A stretch of DNA of 5,597 nt, taken from assembly GCA_900553545.1 (NCBI GenBank), contig USDP01000111.1, forward strand, positions 1-5,597, written 5' to 3'. The position numbers were made by a program, and so were the translations under genes. The notes beneath the pieces were generated by a model. It saw only the letters and a list, made by a program, of their open reading frames with translations, had not been told where the DNA came from and did no database searches. Of this stretch, positions 1 through 5,597 are shown in pieces; the stretch's first letter is position 1; each line of letters opens with the position of its first letter. The DNA comes from an uncultured Eubacteriales bacterium (GTDB lineage: Bacteria > Bacillota > Clostridia > Oscillospirales > Oscillospiraceae).

Positions 1-840
1 TCGTTCACACAGGCCGCTACCCAGCTCTATACCTCGCAGCCCACCGTCTCGGCCCACATCCGGCAGCTGGAGGAGGAGCTGCAACAACGCCTCTTCCTCC
101 GCACCACGAAATCCCTTTCCATCACGCCGCATGGCCGTGAGCTGTACGACTATGCCGTACAAGTCCTCTCGCTTCAGGATCGTCTGCTCGCCGGTTGGCG
201 GCAGGGTGACAGCGTTGTCTCCCTCGGCGCGTCCACCATCCCCTCGGCCTATCTCCTGCCCGATCTTCTGGCCCGCTTCAGCGTTCTGCATCCGGACGTC
301 TCCTTCGACATCCACCAGAGCGACAGCTCCGGCGTGCTCCGCGCGCTGCGCACCGGCCGGTTCGACCTGGGACTCACCGGCATGACCGCGCCGGACGAAG
401 ACTTGGTCTTCACGCCCTTGTATCAGGATACCATGGTGCTCATCGCACCGAACACGCCGGAATTTTCCGCCGCCAAGGCGCAGAATATGCCGCTTGCCGC
501 GCTCTTGCAGTCACACCCGCTCCTGCTCCGGGAGAATGGCAGCGGCAGCCAGCGTTCCGCCGATGATTTTCTCCGCGCTGCCGGACTGAAGACAGACGCG
601 CTCCATGTCGCCGCACGGCTGAACGACCAGGAGAGCATCAAAAATCTTGTCGCCGCCGGACTTGGCCTCGCCATCGTCTCGGCTGTCTCCGTCGCGCGGG
701 AGCGCGACCGCGGCGACCTGCTCGTTTTCCCACTCGCCAACGCCGCGCGCACCTTCTACGTTGTCACGCGGCGGCACGATTTCCTCAGTCCCGCCGCACG
801 GCAGTTTTTCGATTTTTCCGTGCGGTTTTACACCGAATGA
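1..840 (+). CDS. LysR-family transcriptional regulator, 5' end cut off by the window
   Basis: A DNA-binding regulator of the LysR type, read in frame from the first base to TGA at 838-840; 279 residues are visible. The family is usually about 290-310 residues, so only about 15 N-terminal residues and the start codon should lie outside. The winged helix-turn-helix opens the visible part (SFTQAATQLYTSQPTVSAHI, visible residues 1-20), followed by the linker helix with RQLEEELQQRLFLRTT. The periplasmic-binding-protein-like effector domain runs from about residue 72 to 275. It contains STIPSAYLLP (78-87), the FDLGLTG stretch (121-127), RENGSGSQ (177-184) and LVAAGLGLAIVS (216-227), all standard LysR positions. 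The STIPSxYLLP segment resembles CysL-like and selenium-metabolism-associated LysR proteins as I recall them, but the ligand cannot be named from sequence alone. It converges on the MATE gene; its targets, if adjacent, lie to the left of the window. Confidence 0.95.
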   Translation, partial: SFTQAATQLYTSQPTVSAHIRQLEEELQQRLFLRTTKSLSITPHGRELYDYAVQVLSLQDRLLAGWRQGDSVVSLGASTIPSAYLLPDLLARFSVLHPDVSFDIHQSDSSGVLRALRTGRFDLGLTGMTAPDEDLVFTPLYQDTMVLIAPNTPEFSAAKAQNMPLAALLQSHPLLLRENGSGSQRSADDFLRAAGLKTDALHVAARLNDQESIKNLVAAGLGLAIVSAVSVARERDRGDLLVFPLANAARTFYVVTRRHDFLSPAARQFFDFSVRFYTE

Positions 841-845
841 CACGA

Positions 846-880
846 AATCCCCTCTCTTTCAACAGAGAGGGGATTATTTT
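846..880 (+). terminator. Rho-independent terminator of the left lysR gene, shared convergent gap
   Basis: A perfect 12-bp inverted repeat pairs 846-857 (AATCCCCTCTCT) with 864-875 (AGAGAGGGGATT) around a 6-base loop (858-863), and is followed by ATTTTAT. It begins six bases after the lysR stop codon. On the + strand it is a textbook intrinsic terminator. The converging MATE gene stops at 879-881, so transcripts from that side also run into the same hairpin. On that strand the tract after the stem is less U-rich (ATTTCGTGTC), so termination there may be weaker. Confidence 0.9.
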
Positions 881-2246
881 ATGCTTCTTCACAGATTGGT
901 GCAGCTTCACCCGTCTGTACAACGGAATGTTCATAATATTTCGTTGTCCGCTGGCGGAGCAGCATCAAAAGTCCGCGCACACAGAGCTCCACGGCCATCG
1001 CCGTCCACATGCCCCGCAGCCCAAAGCACGGCGTCAGCACGAGCGCCAGCCCCAGCCGGACACCCCAAATGCTCGCCAGATTCATCAAACTTGGCACCAG
1101 CGTATCGCCCGCGCCGCGCAGAGCGCCCGCCGCCACAATCGACACGCCGTAGAGCGGTTCCGCAAGCAGTCCGATGCGCAGCACCTGCGCCGCCAGCGTC
1201 CGCACCTCCGCGTCCGGTGTCAGCATCCGGAACACCAGCGGACAGATCAGCATCATCACCGCGCCCGTCACGCCCATGAACACGCCGCCCATCGCCGTGC
1301 AGATATTGCCGCAGCGTTTCGCCTCTGCGTGCTTTCCTGCGCCGATGTTTCGGCCCACGAGCGTCGTCGCCGCCGCGCCGATGCCGTAGCCCGGCATATA
1401 GCAGAGGCTCTCCGCCGTGACCGCAAACGAATGGGCCGCAATCGCGACCGCGCCGAGCGGCGCGATGATCGTCGTCGCGGCGACCTGTGCGCCGCACATC
1501 GCCGCCTCCTGCACCGCCACCGGGAGGCCGATCTTCAGCGCCTTCCGCAGGATCTCGCTCTCAAACCGGCCTGTTTCCTTCCGCCTCAACCGCAGCGCCG
1601 CGTTGCAGAAGCAGCAGCGCCACGCCATCACGAGGCTGATCACCGCACAGGCCAGCCCCGTTCCAAGCCCCGCGCCGAGCACGCCATAGCGCGGGATGAA
1701 CAGTGTGTTGAACGCCACATCCAGTGCGCACATCACGGCGTTCAGGATGCTCGGCGTGACCATATCGCCGCTGCACTGCAAAAAGCCGGAGCAGAGCGCG
1801 TTGAGCTGCTGGAACGGCAGCGCCAGCGCAAACACCAGAAAATACGCCGCTGCGTCCCTGTGCAGCTCTGCCCCGCCGCCGAGCAGCCCCGGCAGCGGTT
1901 TGCTCAGCAGTGCGCCGCCCAGCGCCAGCAGCCCGGACAGCACCAGCGCCGTCAGCAGTCCGTGCCGCACCACATTTCTCGCTTCCGCATCGTTTTCTGC
2001 CCCGATCTGATGCGCCACCTGCACATAAAACCCGGCGGCCACCGCCGAAGTCAAGCCGCTGAACAGCCAAGTGCTGCTCGCCACCAATCCGATCGCCGCC
2101 GAGGCGTTCGCGCCGCGCGCACCGACCATGGCCGAGTCGATATACTGCATCACGATCGTCGTAATCTGCGTCAGAATGGCGGGCAGGCTCAGCCGCCAGA
2201 CCAGCGCGATCTCCGGCCGGAGATCGCGCCACGTTCCTTTTCTCAT
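879..2246 (-). CDS. MATE-family efflux transporter (Na+ or H+ coupled antiporter)
   Basis: A 455-residue polytopic inner-membrane protein, the normal MATE length, expected to export drugs or cationic metabolites in exchange for Na+ or H+. Two homologous halves are visible. The first has P22 and the IDSAMVG block (36-42), then GFLQCSGDMVTP (154-165). The second has GLPVAVQ (240-246), GRNIGAGKHAEAK (298-310) and GALRGAGDTLVP (374-385). The matching GxLxxxGDxxxP motifs show the internal duplication typical of the family. About 12 hydrophobic segments are seen, ending in a short polar C-terminal tail. The ATG at 2244-2246 was chosen because GGAG lies 8 bases upstream and the first membrane segment follows about 17 residues later. 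The frame stays open further upstream, but that stretch is antisense-like and overlaps the preceding lysR gene. It follows that gene by 16 bases and is almost certainly cotranscribed. The NorM, DinF or other subgroup and the substrate cannot be decided here. Confidence 0.95.
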   Translation of the reverse strand: MRKGTWRDLRPEIALVWRLSLPAILTQITTIVMQYIDSAMVGARGANASAAIGLVASSTWLFSGLTSAVAAGFYVQVAHQIGAENDAEARNVVRHGLLTALVLSGLLALGGALLSKPLPGLLGGGAELHRDAAAYFLVFALALPFQQLNALCSGFLQCSGDMVTPSILNAVMCALDVAFNTLFIPRYGVLGAGLGTGLACAVISLVMAWRCCFCNAALRLRRKETGRFESEILRKALKIGLPVAVQEAAMCGAQVAATTIIAPLGAVAIAAHSFAVTAESLCYMPGYGIGAAATTLVGRNIGAGKHAEAKRCGNICTAMGGVFMGVTGAVMMLICPLVFRMLTPDAEVRTLAAQVLRIGLLAEPLYGVSIVAAGALRGAGDTLVPSLMNLASIWGVRLGLALVLTPCFGLRGMWTAMAVELCVRGLLMLLRQRTTKYYEHSVVQTGEAAPICEEA

Positions 2247-2254
2247 CTTCTCTT

Positions 2255-2258
2255 CTCC
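2255..2258 (-). promoter_or_regulatory. Ribosome binding site of the MATE gene
   Basis: On the - strand GGAG lies 8 bases before ATG 2246, inside the 16-base gap after the regulator's TAG. It fixes the MATE start at 2246 against the longer open frame reaching back to 2372. Confidence 0.75.
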
Positions 2259-2262
2259 ATCT

Positions 2263-3156
2263 CTATTTCTTTGCGCGCGCCCTCGCCGCGTCCTCGATGA
2301 ATTCCAGCACGCAGCTGCGCAGCCGGGCGATCCCCTCTGACAGCGCCTCGCGCGGATGCAGCCCCATCCCAAGCTCGCGGCCCGCCGCGGGATGCACCGG
2401 CAGCACGCGCACGCCGTCCAGCTGGCCGCGGATCATCATCTCCGCCATCATCGAAAGGCCCAGCCCCTTGCCCACCATGCGGATGACCGTCTCGTCGTCA
2501 ACATAGCACGGGCGGATGCGCGGCTCGACGCCATTCTGCTCAAAGACGGCCCGCGCATCGAGGTCGAACCGGCCGTATGGCATCAGAAACTCCTTGTCCG
2601 CGAACTCCCCGACCGGGAACACATCCCCCTTGAGCGGATACTCCAGCGGTACGATGGCGCACATTGGGTCGTTCCAGAGCGGTGTCCAGTCGCAGGCAAA
2701 GCCGGGCTGCCGTGCGGCGAAGATGACGTCCGTCTCCCATTTTTCCAGCAGCTCAAACGGCTCCAGCTCGTGGTCGACCATCCGCAGATCGACGTCGATG
2801 TCCGGGCAGACGCGGCGGAACCGATATAAAATTTCCGGCATCCAGTGCATCGCGATACTCGCGTAAGCCGCGACGCGGATCGTCTCCGACTTTTTCTCGG
2901 TGATGGCCGCGATCTGGTTCTCGAGCTTTGCGTTCTCCCGCAGAAATTCGCGGATGCTCGGCATCAATGCCTCGCCCTCGCGCGTAAGCGAGACGCCGCT
3001 CCGGTCGCGCCGAACGAGGCGCAGGCCGATCTCGCGCTCGAGACTGTCGACCAGATGCGTCAGCCCCGACTGCGTGTAGCCCACGACCTCCGACGCCTTC
3101 GAAAAGCTCCCGAGATCCACGGCAGTCATTAAAATTTCAAGTTTCTTGCTATCCAA
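2263..3156 (-). CDS. LysR-family transcriptional regulator, TTG start, heads the MATE operon
   Basis: A complete 297-residue LysR-type regulator, the usual family length. The helix-turn-helix lies at about residues 17-44 (GSFSKASEVVGYTQSGLTHL, 16-35), followed by the linker helix and the effector domain from about residue 92. LDARAVF (199-205) and MVGKGLGLSMMAEMMI (227-242) sit at positions typical of the ligand-binding lobes. The start is TTG at 3154-3156: an in-frame TGA lies 8 codons upstream, no ATG or GTG occurs between, and GAAGG sits 8 bases before it. The next in-frame ATG (3127-3129, Met10) would remove the first helix of the DNA-binding domain. The gene ends in TAG at 2263-2265. It is transcribed divergently from brnQ and lies just upstream of the MATE gene, so autoregulation and control of one or both neighbours is likely by family precedent. 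The effector is unknown. Confidence 0.95.
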   Translation of the reverse strand: MDSKKLEILMTAVDLGSFSKASEVVGYTQSGLTHLVDSLEREIGLRLVRRDRSGVSLTREGEALMPSIREFLRENAKLENQIAAITEKKSETIRVAAYASIAMHWMPEILYRFRRVCPDIDVDLRMVDHELEPFELLEKWETDVIFAARQPGFACDWTPLWNDPMCAIVPLEYPLKGDVFPVGEFADKEFLMPYGRFDLDARAVFEQNGVEPRIRPCYVDDETVIRMVGKGLGLSMMAEMMIRGQLDGVRVLPVHPAAGRELGMGLHPREALSEGIARLRSCVLEFIEDAARARAKK

Positions 3157-3164
3157 GCCGTGCG

Positions 3165-3169
3165 CCTTC
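3165..3169 (-). promoter_or_regulatory. Ribosome binding site supporting the TTG start of the divergent lysR
   Basis: GAAGG on the - strand (within AAGAAGG) is 8 bases upstream of TTG 3156. It is only a moderate match to AGGAGG, but it is the sole purine-rich site near the only start that keeps the whole DNA-binding domain. Confidence 0.6.
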
Positions 3170-3182
3170 TTTCCGCTTCAAG

Positions 3183-3193
3183 GTTTTCCATGA
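3183..3193 (+). repeat. 11-base direct repeat, copy 1 of 2 (GTTTTCCATGA)
   Basis: GTTTTCCATGA is found here and again at 3303-3313, exactly 120 bases later. Copy 2 spans the brnQ start codon. This copy also presents an ATG (3190-3192) in the same frame as brnQ, with no stop codon between. It may be chance or a remnant of a local duplication. Confidence 0.5.
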
Positions 3194-3204
3194 GAGTTTG
3201 TCAT
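3190..3204. promoter_or_regulatory. Candidate LysR-type binding site (T-N11-A dyad)
   Basis: ATGAGAGTTTGTCAT is a short interrupted dyad: ATGA (3190-3193), seven bases, TCAT (3201-3204). It fits the LysR consensus T-N11-A with T at 3191 and A at 3203. It sits at the expected transcription start of the lysR-MATE unit, and at about -35 relative to the brnQ-side -10 element. Another TCAT occurs at 3218-3221. The motif is loose and short, so support comes mainly from its place between a LysR gene and a divergent gene. Confidence 0.35.
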
Positions 3205-3210
3205 ATATCT

Positions 3211-3238
3211 ATTATAATCATGCGTTTTACTTTTTCAA
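3211..3238 (-). promoter_or_regulatory. Promoter of the lysR-MATE operon
   Basis: On the - strand TTGAAA (3238-3233) and TATAAT (3216-3211) are separated by 16 bases. This is a near-consensus housekeeping sigma promoter in the AT-rich divergent gap. The start point would be near 3204, leaving a leader of about 48 bases before TTG 3156. Confidence 0.7.
3213..3218 (+). promoter_or_regulatory. Possible -10 box for brnQ, overlapping the divergent -10
   Basis: TATAAT on the + strand lies inside the self-complementary octamer ATTATAAT (3211-3218), so the same bases serve as a -10 box in both directions. The + strand has no good -35 box at 16-18 bases (ATGAGA at 3190-3195 is poor) and no TG extension. 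Use toward brnQ would therefore probably need an activator. The leader to ATG 3310 would be about 85 bases. Confidence 0.4.
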
Positions 3239-3292
3239 GTCCTTCCAGTAAAATCACGTCATACGATACGGCGGCGATCTGTGACGTTGCCC

Positions 3293-3300
3293 AAAAGGAG
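3293..3300 (+). promoter_or_regulatory. Ribosome binding site of brnQ
   Basis: AAAAGGAG ends 9 bases before ATG 3310. It decides the start against the in-frame upstream codons GTG 3160, ATG 3190 and ATG 3220, none of which has a comparable site. Confidence 0.85.
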
Positions 3301-3302
3301 CT

Positions 3303-3313
3303 GTTTTCCATGA
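3303..3313 (+). repeat. 11-base direct repeat, copy 2 of 2 (GTTTTCCATGA), across the brnQ start
   Basis: This is the second copy of the repeat at 3183-3193. It covers the spacer between the brnQ Shine-Dalgarno site and its ATG (3310-3312). Confidence 0.5.
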
Positions 3314-4671
3314 CTGTGAAAAAATTGACCTCGAAGCAAAGAATCCTTGTGGCCGGGACATTGTTCGGCATGTTTTTCGGCGCCGGCAACCTCATCTTCC
3401 CCGTACATCTCGGCCAGATGGCCGGCAGCAATGTCATCCCCGCGATCATCGGCTTCATTGTCACCGCCGTCGGTATCCCCATCTTCGGCGTGGCCGCCAT
3501 CGGTGTCACGCACTCTGACGGTTTGCAGGAGCTTTCGAGCAAGGTCAGTAAGGGTTACGGCATTTTCTTCACCTGTCTGCTCTATCTGACGATCGGCCCG
3601 CTCTTCGCGATCCCGCGCTGCGCGACCGTCTCGTTCACGACCGGTCTTTCGCCCCTGGTGTCTGACGGCGCACAGTCCATCGCACTGCTGATCTTCTCGG
3701 CGATTTTCTTCGCGTTCGTGCTGTTCTTCTCGCTCCGGCCCGGCAAGATCACGGTTTGGATCGGCAAGATCATCAACCCCATCTTCCTGATCTTCCTCGC
3801 GATCCTCGTCATCGCAGCGCTCATTCATCCGGGCGCGTCCGTCGCCTCGGTCGCCCCCACGGAGGCCTACGCGACCAAAACCAGCGCCTTCTTCGCCTCC
3901 TTCATCGAGGGCTACGGCACCATGGACGCCATCGCGGGCCTCGCTTTCGGGATTGTGGTCATCGACGTCATCCGCCGCATGGGCGTGGAGCAGGACGATG
4001 CCGTCGCGGCGGATGTCCTCGGCTCCGGCGCGCTGACCGGCCTGCTCATGGCGCTCATCTATGTCCTCACGATCCTCATGGGCACTCAGTCGCGCGGCCT
4101 GTTTGAGATCTCGGAAAACGGCGGCATCGCCCTCACGCAGATCGCGAGCCATTATTTTGGCGGCATCGGTCAGATCATCCTTGCCATCACCATCACCTTT
4201 GCCTGCCTCAAGACCTCCATCGGTCTTGTCACGTCCTGCGGGGAGGCATTTACCAAGATGACGCACGGCAAGATCGGCTACAAGGCCTGGGCCATCCTGT
4301 TCACGGTTTTCTCCTTCGCGGTGTCGAACGTCGGCCTGAGCGCCATCATCGAATATTCCATCCCCATGCTCATGCTGATCTCCCCGCCCGCCACTGCGCT
4401 GATCGTGCTGGCTTTCATCTGCAAGCGCTTCCACCACGACCGGGCCATCTATATCTCCGTCATGATCTTCACGTGGGCCGCCGCCATCTTCGATTTTATG
4501 AAAACGCTGCCCGCCTCCATCCGTACTGCGCTGCACCTCGACGCGGCGGTCGACTTCGCCAGGGGCTTCCTCCCGCTGTTCGACCAGAACCTCGGCTGGC
4601 TCATCCCCGCGATCATTGGCTTTGCCATCGGACTTGTCCTCCACTGCTCGAAGCGCGCAAAGACCCGCTGA
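3310..4671 (+). CDS. brnQ: BrnQ branched-chain amino acid transport system II carrier
   Basis: A 453-residue polytopic membrane protein of the LIVCS family, which imports leucine, isoleucine and valine with a cation (Na+ in characterised Gram-positive members, Na+ or H+ elsewhere). The family hallmark FGAGNLIFP lies at residues 23-31 in the first membrane segment. Other family blocks are GPLFAIPRCATVSFTTG (96-112), GYGTMDAIAGLAFGIVVI (201-218) and CLKTSIGLVTSCGEAF (299-314). About 12 hydrophobic segments are seen, and the length is standard. ATG 3310 was chosen for its AAAAGGAG site and because the cytosolic N-terminus is then about 10 residues, as in homologues. A longer open frame back to 3160 would add a non-conserved 50-residue extension across the promoter region. 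It is divergent from a LysR regulator that may control it. A terminator follows at 4743, so it is probably monocistronic. Confidence 0.95.
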   Translation: MTVKKLTSKQRILVAGTLFGMFFGAGNLIFPVHLGQMAGSNVIPAIIGFIVTAVGIPIFGVAAIGVTHSDGLQELSSKVSKGYGIFFTCLLYLTIGPLFAIPRCATVSFTTGLSPLVSDGAQSIALLIFSAIFFAFVLFFSLRPGKITVWIGKIINPIFLIFLAILVIAALIHPGASVASVAPTEAYATKTSAFFASFIEGYGTMDAIAGLAFGIVVIDVIRRMGVEQDDAVAADVLGSGALTGLLMALIYVLTILMGTQSRGLFEISENGGIALTQIASHYFGGIGQIILAITITFACLKTSIGLVTSCGEAFTKMTHGKIGYKAWAILFTVFSFAVSNVGLSAIIEYSIPMLMLISPPATALIVLAFICKRFHHDRAIYISVMIFTWAAAIFDFMKTLPASIRTALHLDAAVDFARGFLPLFDQNLGWLIPAIIGFAIGLVLHCSKRAKTR

Positions 4672-4742
4672 GCAGATGCTCCTACTGTCTGCCCGCCCGT
4701 CTGAGCTTCCTTCCCTGCCGCCCGTGCACGGCCATCATGTCT

Positions 4743-4781
4743 GCACCCCGCATTTGCCAAGCCGCAAATGCGGGGTGCTTT
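4743..4781 (+). terminator. Rho-independent terminator after brnQ
   Basis: A perfect 15-bp stem pairs 4743-4757 with 4764-4778 (GCACCCCGCATTTGC and its complement) around a 6-base loop, followed by TTTCTGTC. The stem is very strong but the T-run short. It lies 71 bases after the brnQ stop; those 71 bases (4672-4742) show no gene or motif that I can recognise. Confidence 0.85.
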
Positions 4782-4813
4782 CTGTCATTCCGCGAGACGC
4801 GAAAAATTCCCCC

Positions 4814-4842
4814 TTGTCTTTCCGGCTGTTTTCCTATAAAAT
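4814..4842 (+). promoter_or_regulatory. Promoter of prmA
   Basis: TTGTCT (4814-4819) and TAAAAT (4837-4842) are 17 bases apart, in an AT-rich patch between the brnQ terminator and prmA. An overlapping TATAAA (4835-4840) would give a 15-base spacer. The start point is expected near 4849, leaving a leader of only about 28 bases. Confidence 0.6.
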
Positions 4843-4852
4843 ATATTTATCT

Positions 4853-4869
4853 ATGCCATGAGGAGGCAT
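4853..4869 (+). promoter_or_regulatory. prmA Shine-Dalgarno site inside a small hairpin
   Basis: AGGAGG (4861-4866) ends 10 bases before the chosen prmA ATG at 4877. It is partly enclosed by the inverted repeat ATGCC (4853-4857) / GGCAT (4865-4869) with a 7-base loop, extendable by one U-G pair. The last two bases of the site lie in the stem, so the fold could dampen ribosome binding. The stem is short and its effect is uncertain. Confidence 0.5.
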
Positions 4870-4876
4870 GTTATCT

Positions 4877-5597
4877 ATGCAATGGATCGAAGTAACCATC
4901 AAAACGACCTCCGCCGCCATCGACCTGGTCTGTGACCGGCTGACCGTTTTGGGATTCGACAGCTTTATCATCGACGACCAGCAGGATTTCGAGCGGTTTT
5001 TGGAAGAAAACCACCAGTACTGGGATTATGTCGATGAAGATCTCGAGCAGAAAATGCAGGGTCTTTCCCAGATCCGCCTCTATTTGGAGGACAGCGCCGC
5101 AGCGCCGGAGCAGATCAGCACGCTTCGCGACGATCTGGCCGTCCTCCGGCGCGACTATCCCGCCGTCGACTTCGGCTCGCTTGAGGTCGCGCTCGCCAAC
5201 GTCCGCGATGAGGACTGGGAAAACAACTGGAAACAATATTATAAGCCGCTCGCCATCGGCGAGAAGCTGCTTGTTGTGCCCGAATGGCTCAACCCCGAAA
5301 ACCCGGAGAACCGCGTCGTTGTCCTGCTCGACCCCGGCATGATCTTCGGCACCGGCGCGCACGCCTCCACGCAGATGTGCATGCGCGAGCTGGAGCGTGC
5401 CATTCAGGGCGGCGAACAGGTGCTCGACCTCGGCTCCGGCTCCGGCATCCTCTCCATCACGGCGCTCCTCCTCGGCGCCAGCCACGCCACCGGCGTCGAC
5501 ATCGACCCCAAAGCCGAGGACATCGCCCGGCAGAACGCCGCCATCAACCAGATCTTTGCCGACCGCTTCACCGCGCTCACCGGCGACGTCATCGGCG
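4877..5597 (+). CDS. prmA: Ribosomal protein L11 methyltransferase, 3' end beyond the window
   Basis: A SAM-dependent protein methyltransferase that, in characterised members, methylates lysines and the N-terminal amino group of ribosomal protein L11 in the cytosol. 240 residues are visible; PrmA is usually about 295-320, so roughly 60-80 are missing. The N-terminal L11-recognition domain is followed by the PrmA-type linker NNWKQYYKPLAIGEKLLVVP (117-136). Next come DPGMIFGTGAHAST (152-165), the counterpart of the family DPGxxFGTGTHxTT loop, then SAM motif I LDLGSGSG (183-190) and the acidic VDID (207-210) expected to bind the SAM ribose. ATG 4877 was chosen because AGGAGG ends 10 bases upstream. 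The in-frame ATG at 4868 is only one base from that site and too close. It has its own promoter after the brnQ terminator. In Clostridia prmA is often followed by rsmE, which cannot be checked here. Confidence 0.95.
   Translation, partial: MQWIEVTIKTTSAAIDLVCDRLTVLGFDSFIIDDQQDFERFLEENHQYWDYVDEDLEQKMQGLSQIRLYLEDSAAAPEQISTLRDDLAVLRRDYPAVDFGSLEVALANVRDEDWENNWKQYYKPLAIGEKLLVVPEWLNPENPENRVVVLLDPGMIFGTGAHASTQMCMRELERAIQGGEQVLDLGSGSGILSITALLLGASHATGVDIDPKAEDIARQNAAINQIFADRFTALTGDVIG

Noticed and set aside
837..2300. A 487-codon open frame on the + strand opposite the MATE gene
   Set aside because: It encodes a low-complexity Arg/His/Gln/Ala-rich product with no recognisable domain, starts inside the left terminator region, and mirrors a clear MATE gene. 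Long antisense frames are expected in GC-rich, C/G-ending coding DNA.
2247..2372. A 42-residue N-terminal extension of the MATE protein
   Set aside because: It would overlap the 3' end of the preceding lysR gene by about 110 bases and is rich in Arg and Cys without homology. GGAG before ATG 2246 gives a normal MATE start.
3160..3309. A 50-residue N-terminal extension of BrnQ starting at GTG 3160
   Set aside because: It would cross the divergent promoter, has no good ribosome site and is not BrnQ-like. AAAAGGAG and the family N-terminus point to ATG 3310.
3219..3309. Possible T-box or leucine-responsive leader upstream of brnQ
   Set aside because: The leader would be only about 85-90 bases, with no T-box consensus, no run of Leu/Ile/Val codons in a leader peptide and no terminator-like hairpin.
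3259..4644. A 461-codon open frame on the - strand opposite brnQ
   Set aside because: The translation is a highly charged Asp/Glu/Gly/Arg-rich string typical of the antisense of a GC-rich membrane protein gene. It has no domain, and brnQ is unmistakable on the other strand.
4858..4935. A short frame from ATG 4858 (ATGAGGAGGCAT...) overlapping the prmA start in another frame
   Set aside because: It has no ribosome site of its own, its start codon sits on the prmA Shine-Dalgarno region, and it ends after about 25 codons.
4871..5485. A 204-codon open frame on the - strand opposite prmA
   Set aside because: It is an antisense shadow: the prmA motifs are intact on the + strand and this frame has no recognisable family or ribosome site.

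Overview
The window is GC-rich, strongly C/G-biased at third codon positions, and densely coding. It carries typical bacterial Shine-Dalgarno sites (AAAAGGAG, AGGAGG), sigma70/sigmaA-type promoters in short AT-rich gaps, and hairpin terminators. The BrnQ and PrmA sequence style, strong SD sites and TTG start suggest a GC-rich member of the Firmicutes, perhaps a gut Clostridia/Oscillospiraceae-like organism. That placement is inference; no rRNA or other marker is present to fix it. The content reads as ordinary chromosome: no transposase, integrase, phage, CRISPR, tRNA or toxin-antitoxin gene was seen.

Layout from left to right. (1) The 3' part of a LysR-type regulator gene on + (1-840), ending in a hairpin terminator (846-880). 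(2) A convergent two-gene unit on -: a LysR-type regulator (2263-3156, TTG start) followed after 16 bases by a MATE-family multidrug/cation antiporter (879-2246). (3) A divergent control region (3157-3309). It holds a good promoter for the lysR-MATE unit, a self-complementary -10 octamer ATTATAAT readable from both strands, a LysR-like T-N11-A dyad and an 11-base direct repeat. (4) brnQ on + (3310-4671), a branched-chain amino acid carrier, ended by a strong hairpin (4743-4781). (5) A promoter, a small hairpin overlapping the ribosome binding site, and the 5' part of prmA (4877 to beyond the window), the ribosomal protein L11 methyltransferase.

How the genes may work together: the regulator at 2263-3156 is cotranscribed with the MATE gene and divergent from brnQ. 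This is the classical LysR arrangement, so it probably controls its own operon and may control brnQ as well, giving a regulated export/import pair. The left LysR gene is transcribed toward this unit and its targets are not visible. prmA has its own promoter and looks like an independent translation-related gene. I found no convincing undescribed system; the divergent control region is the part most worth a second look.
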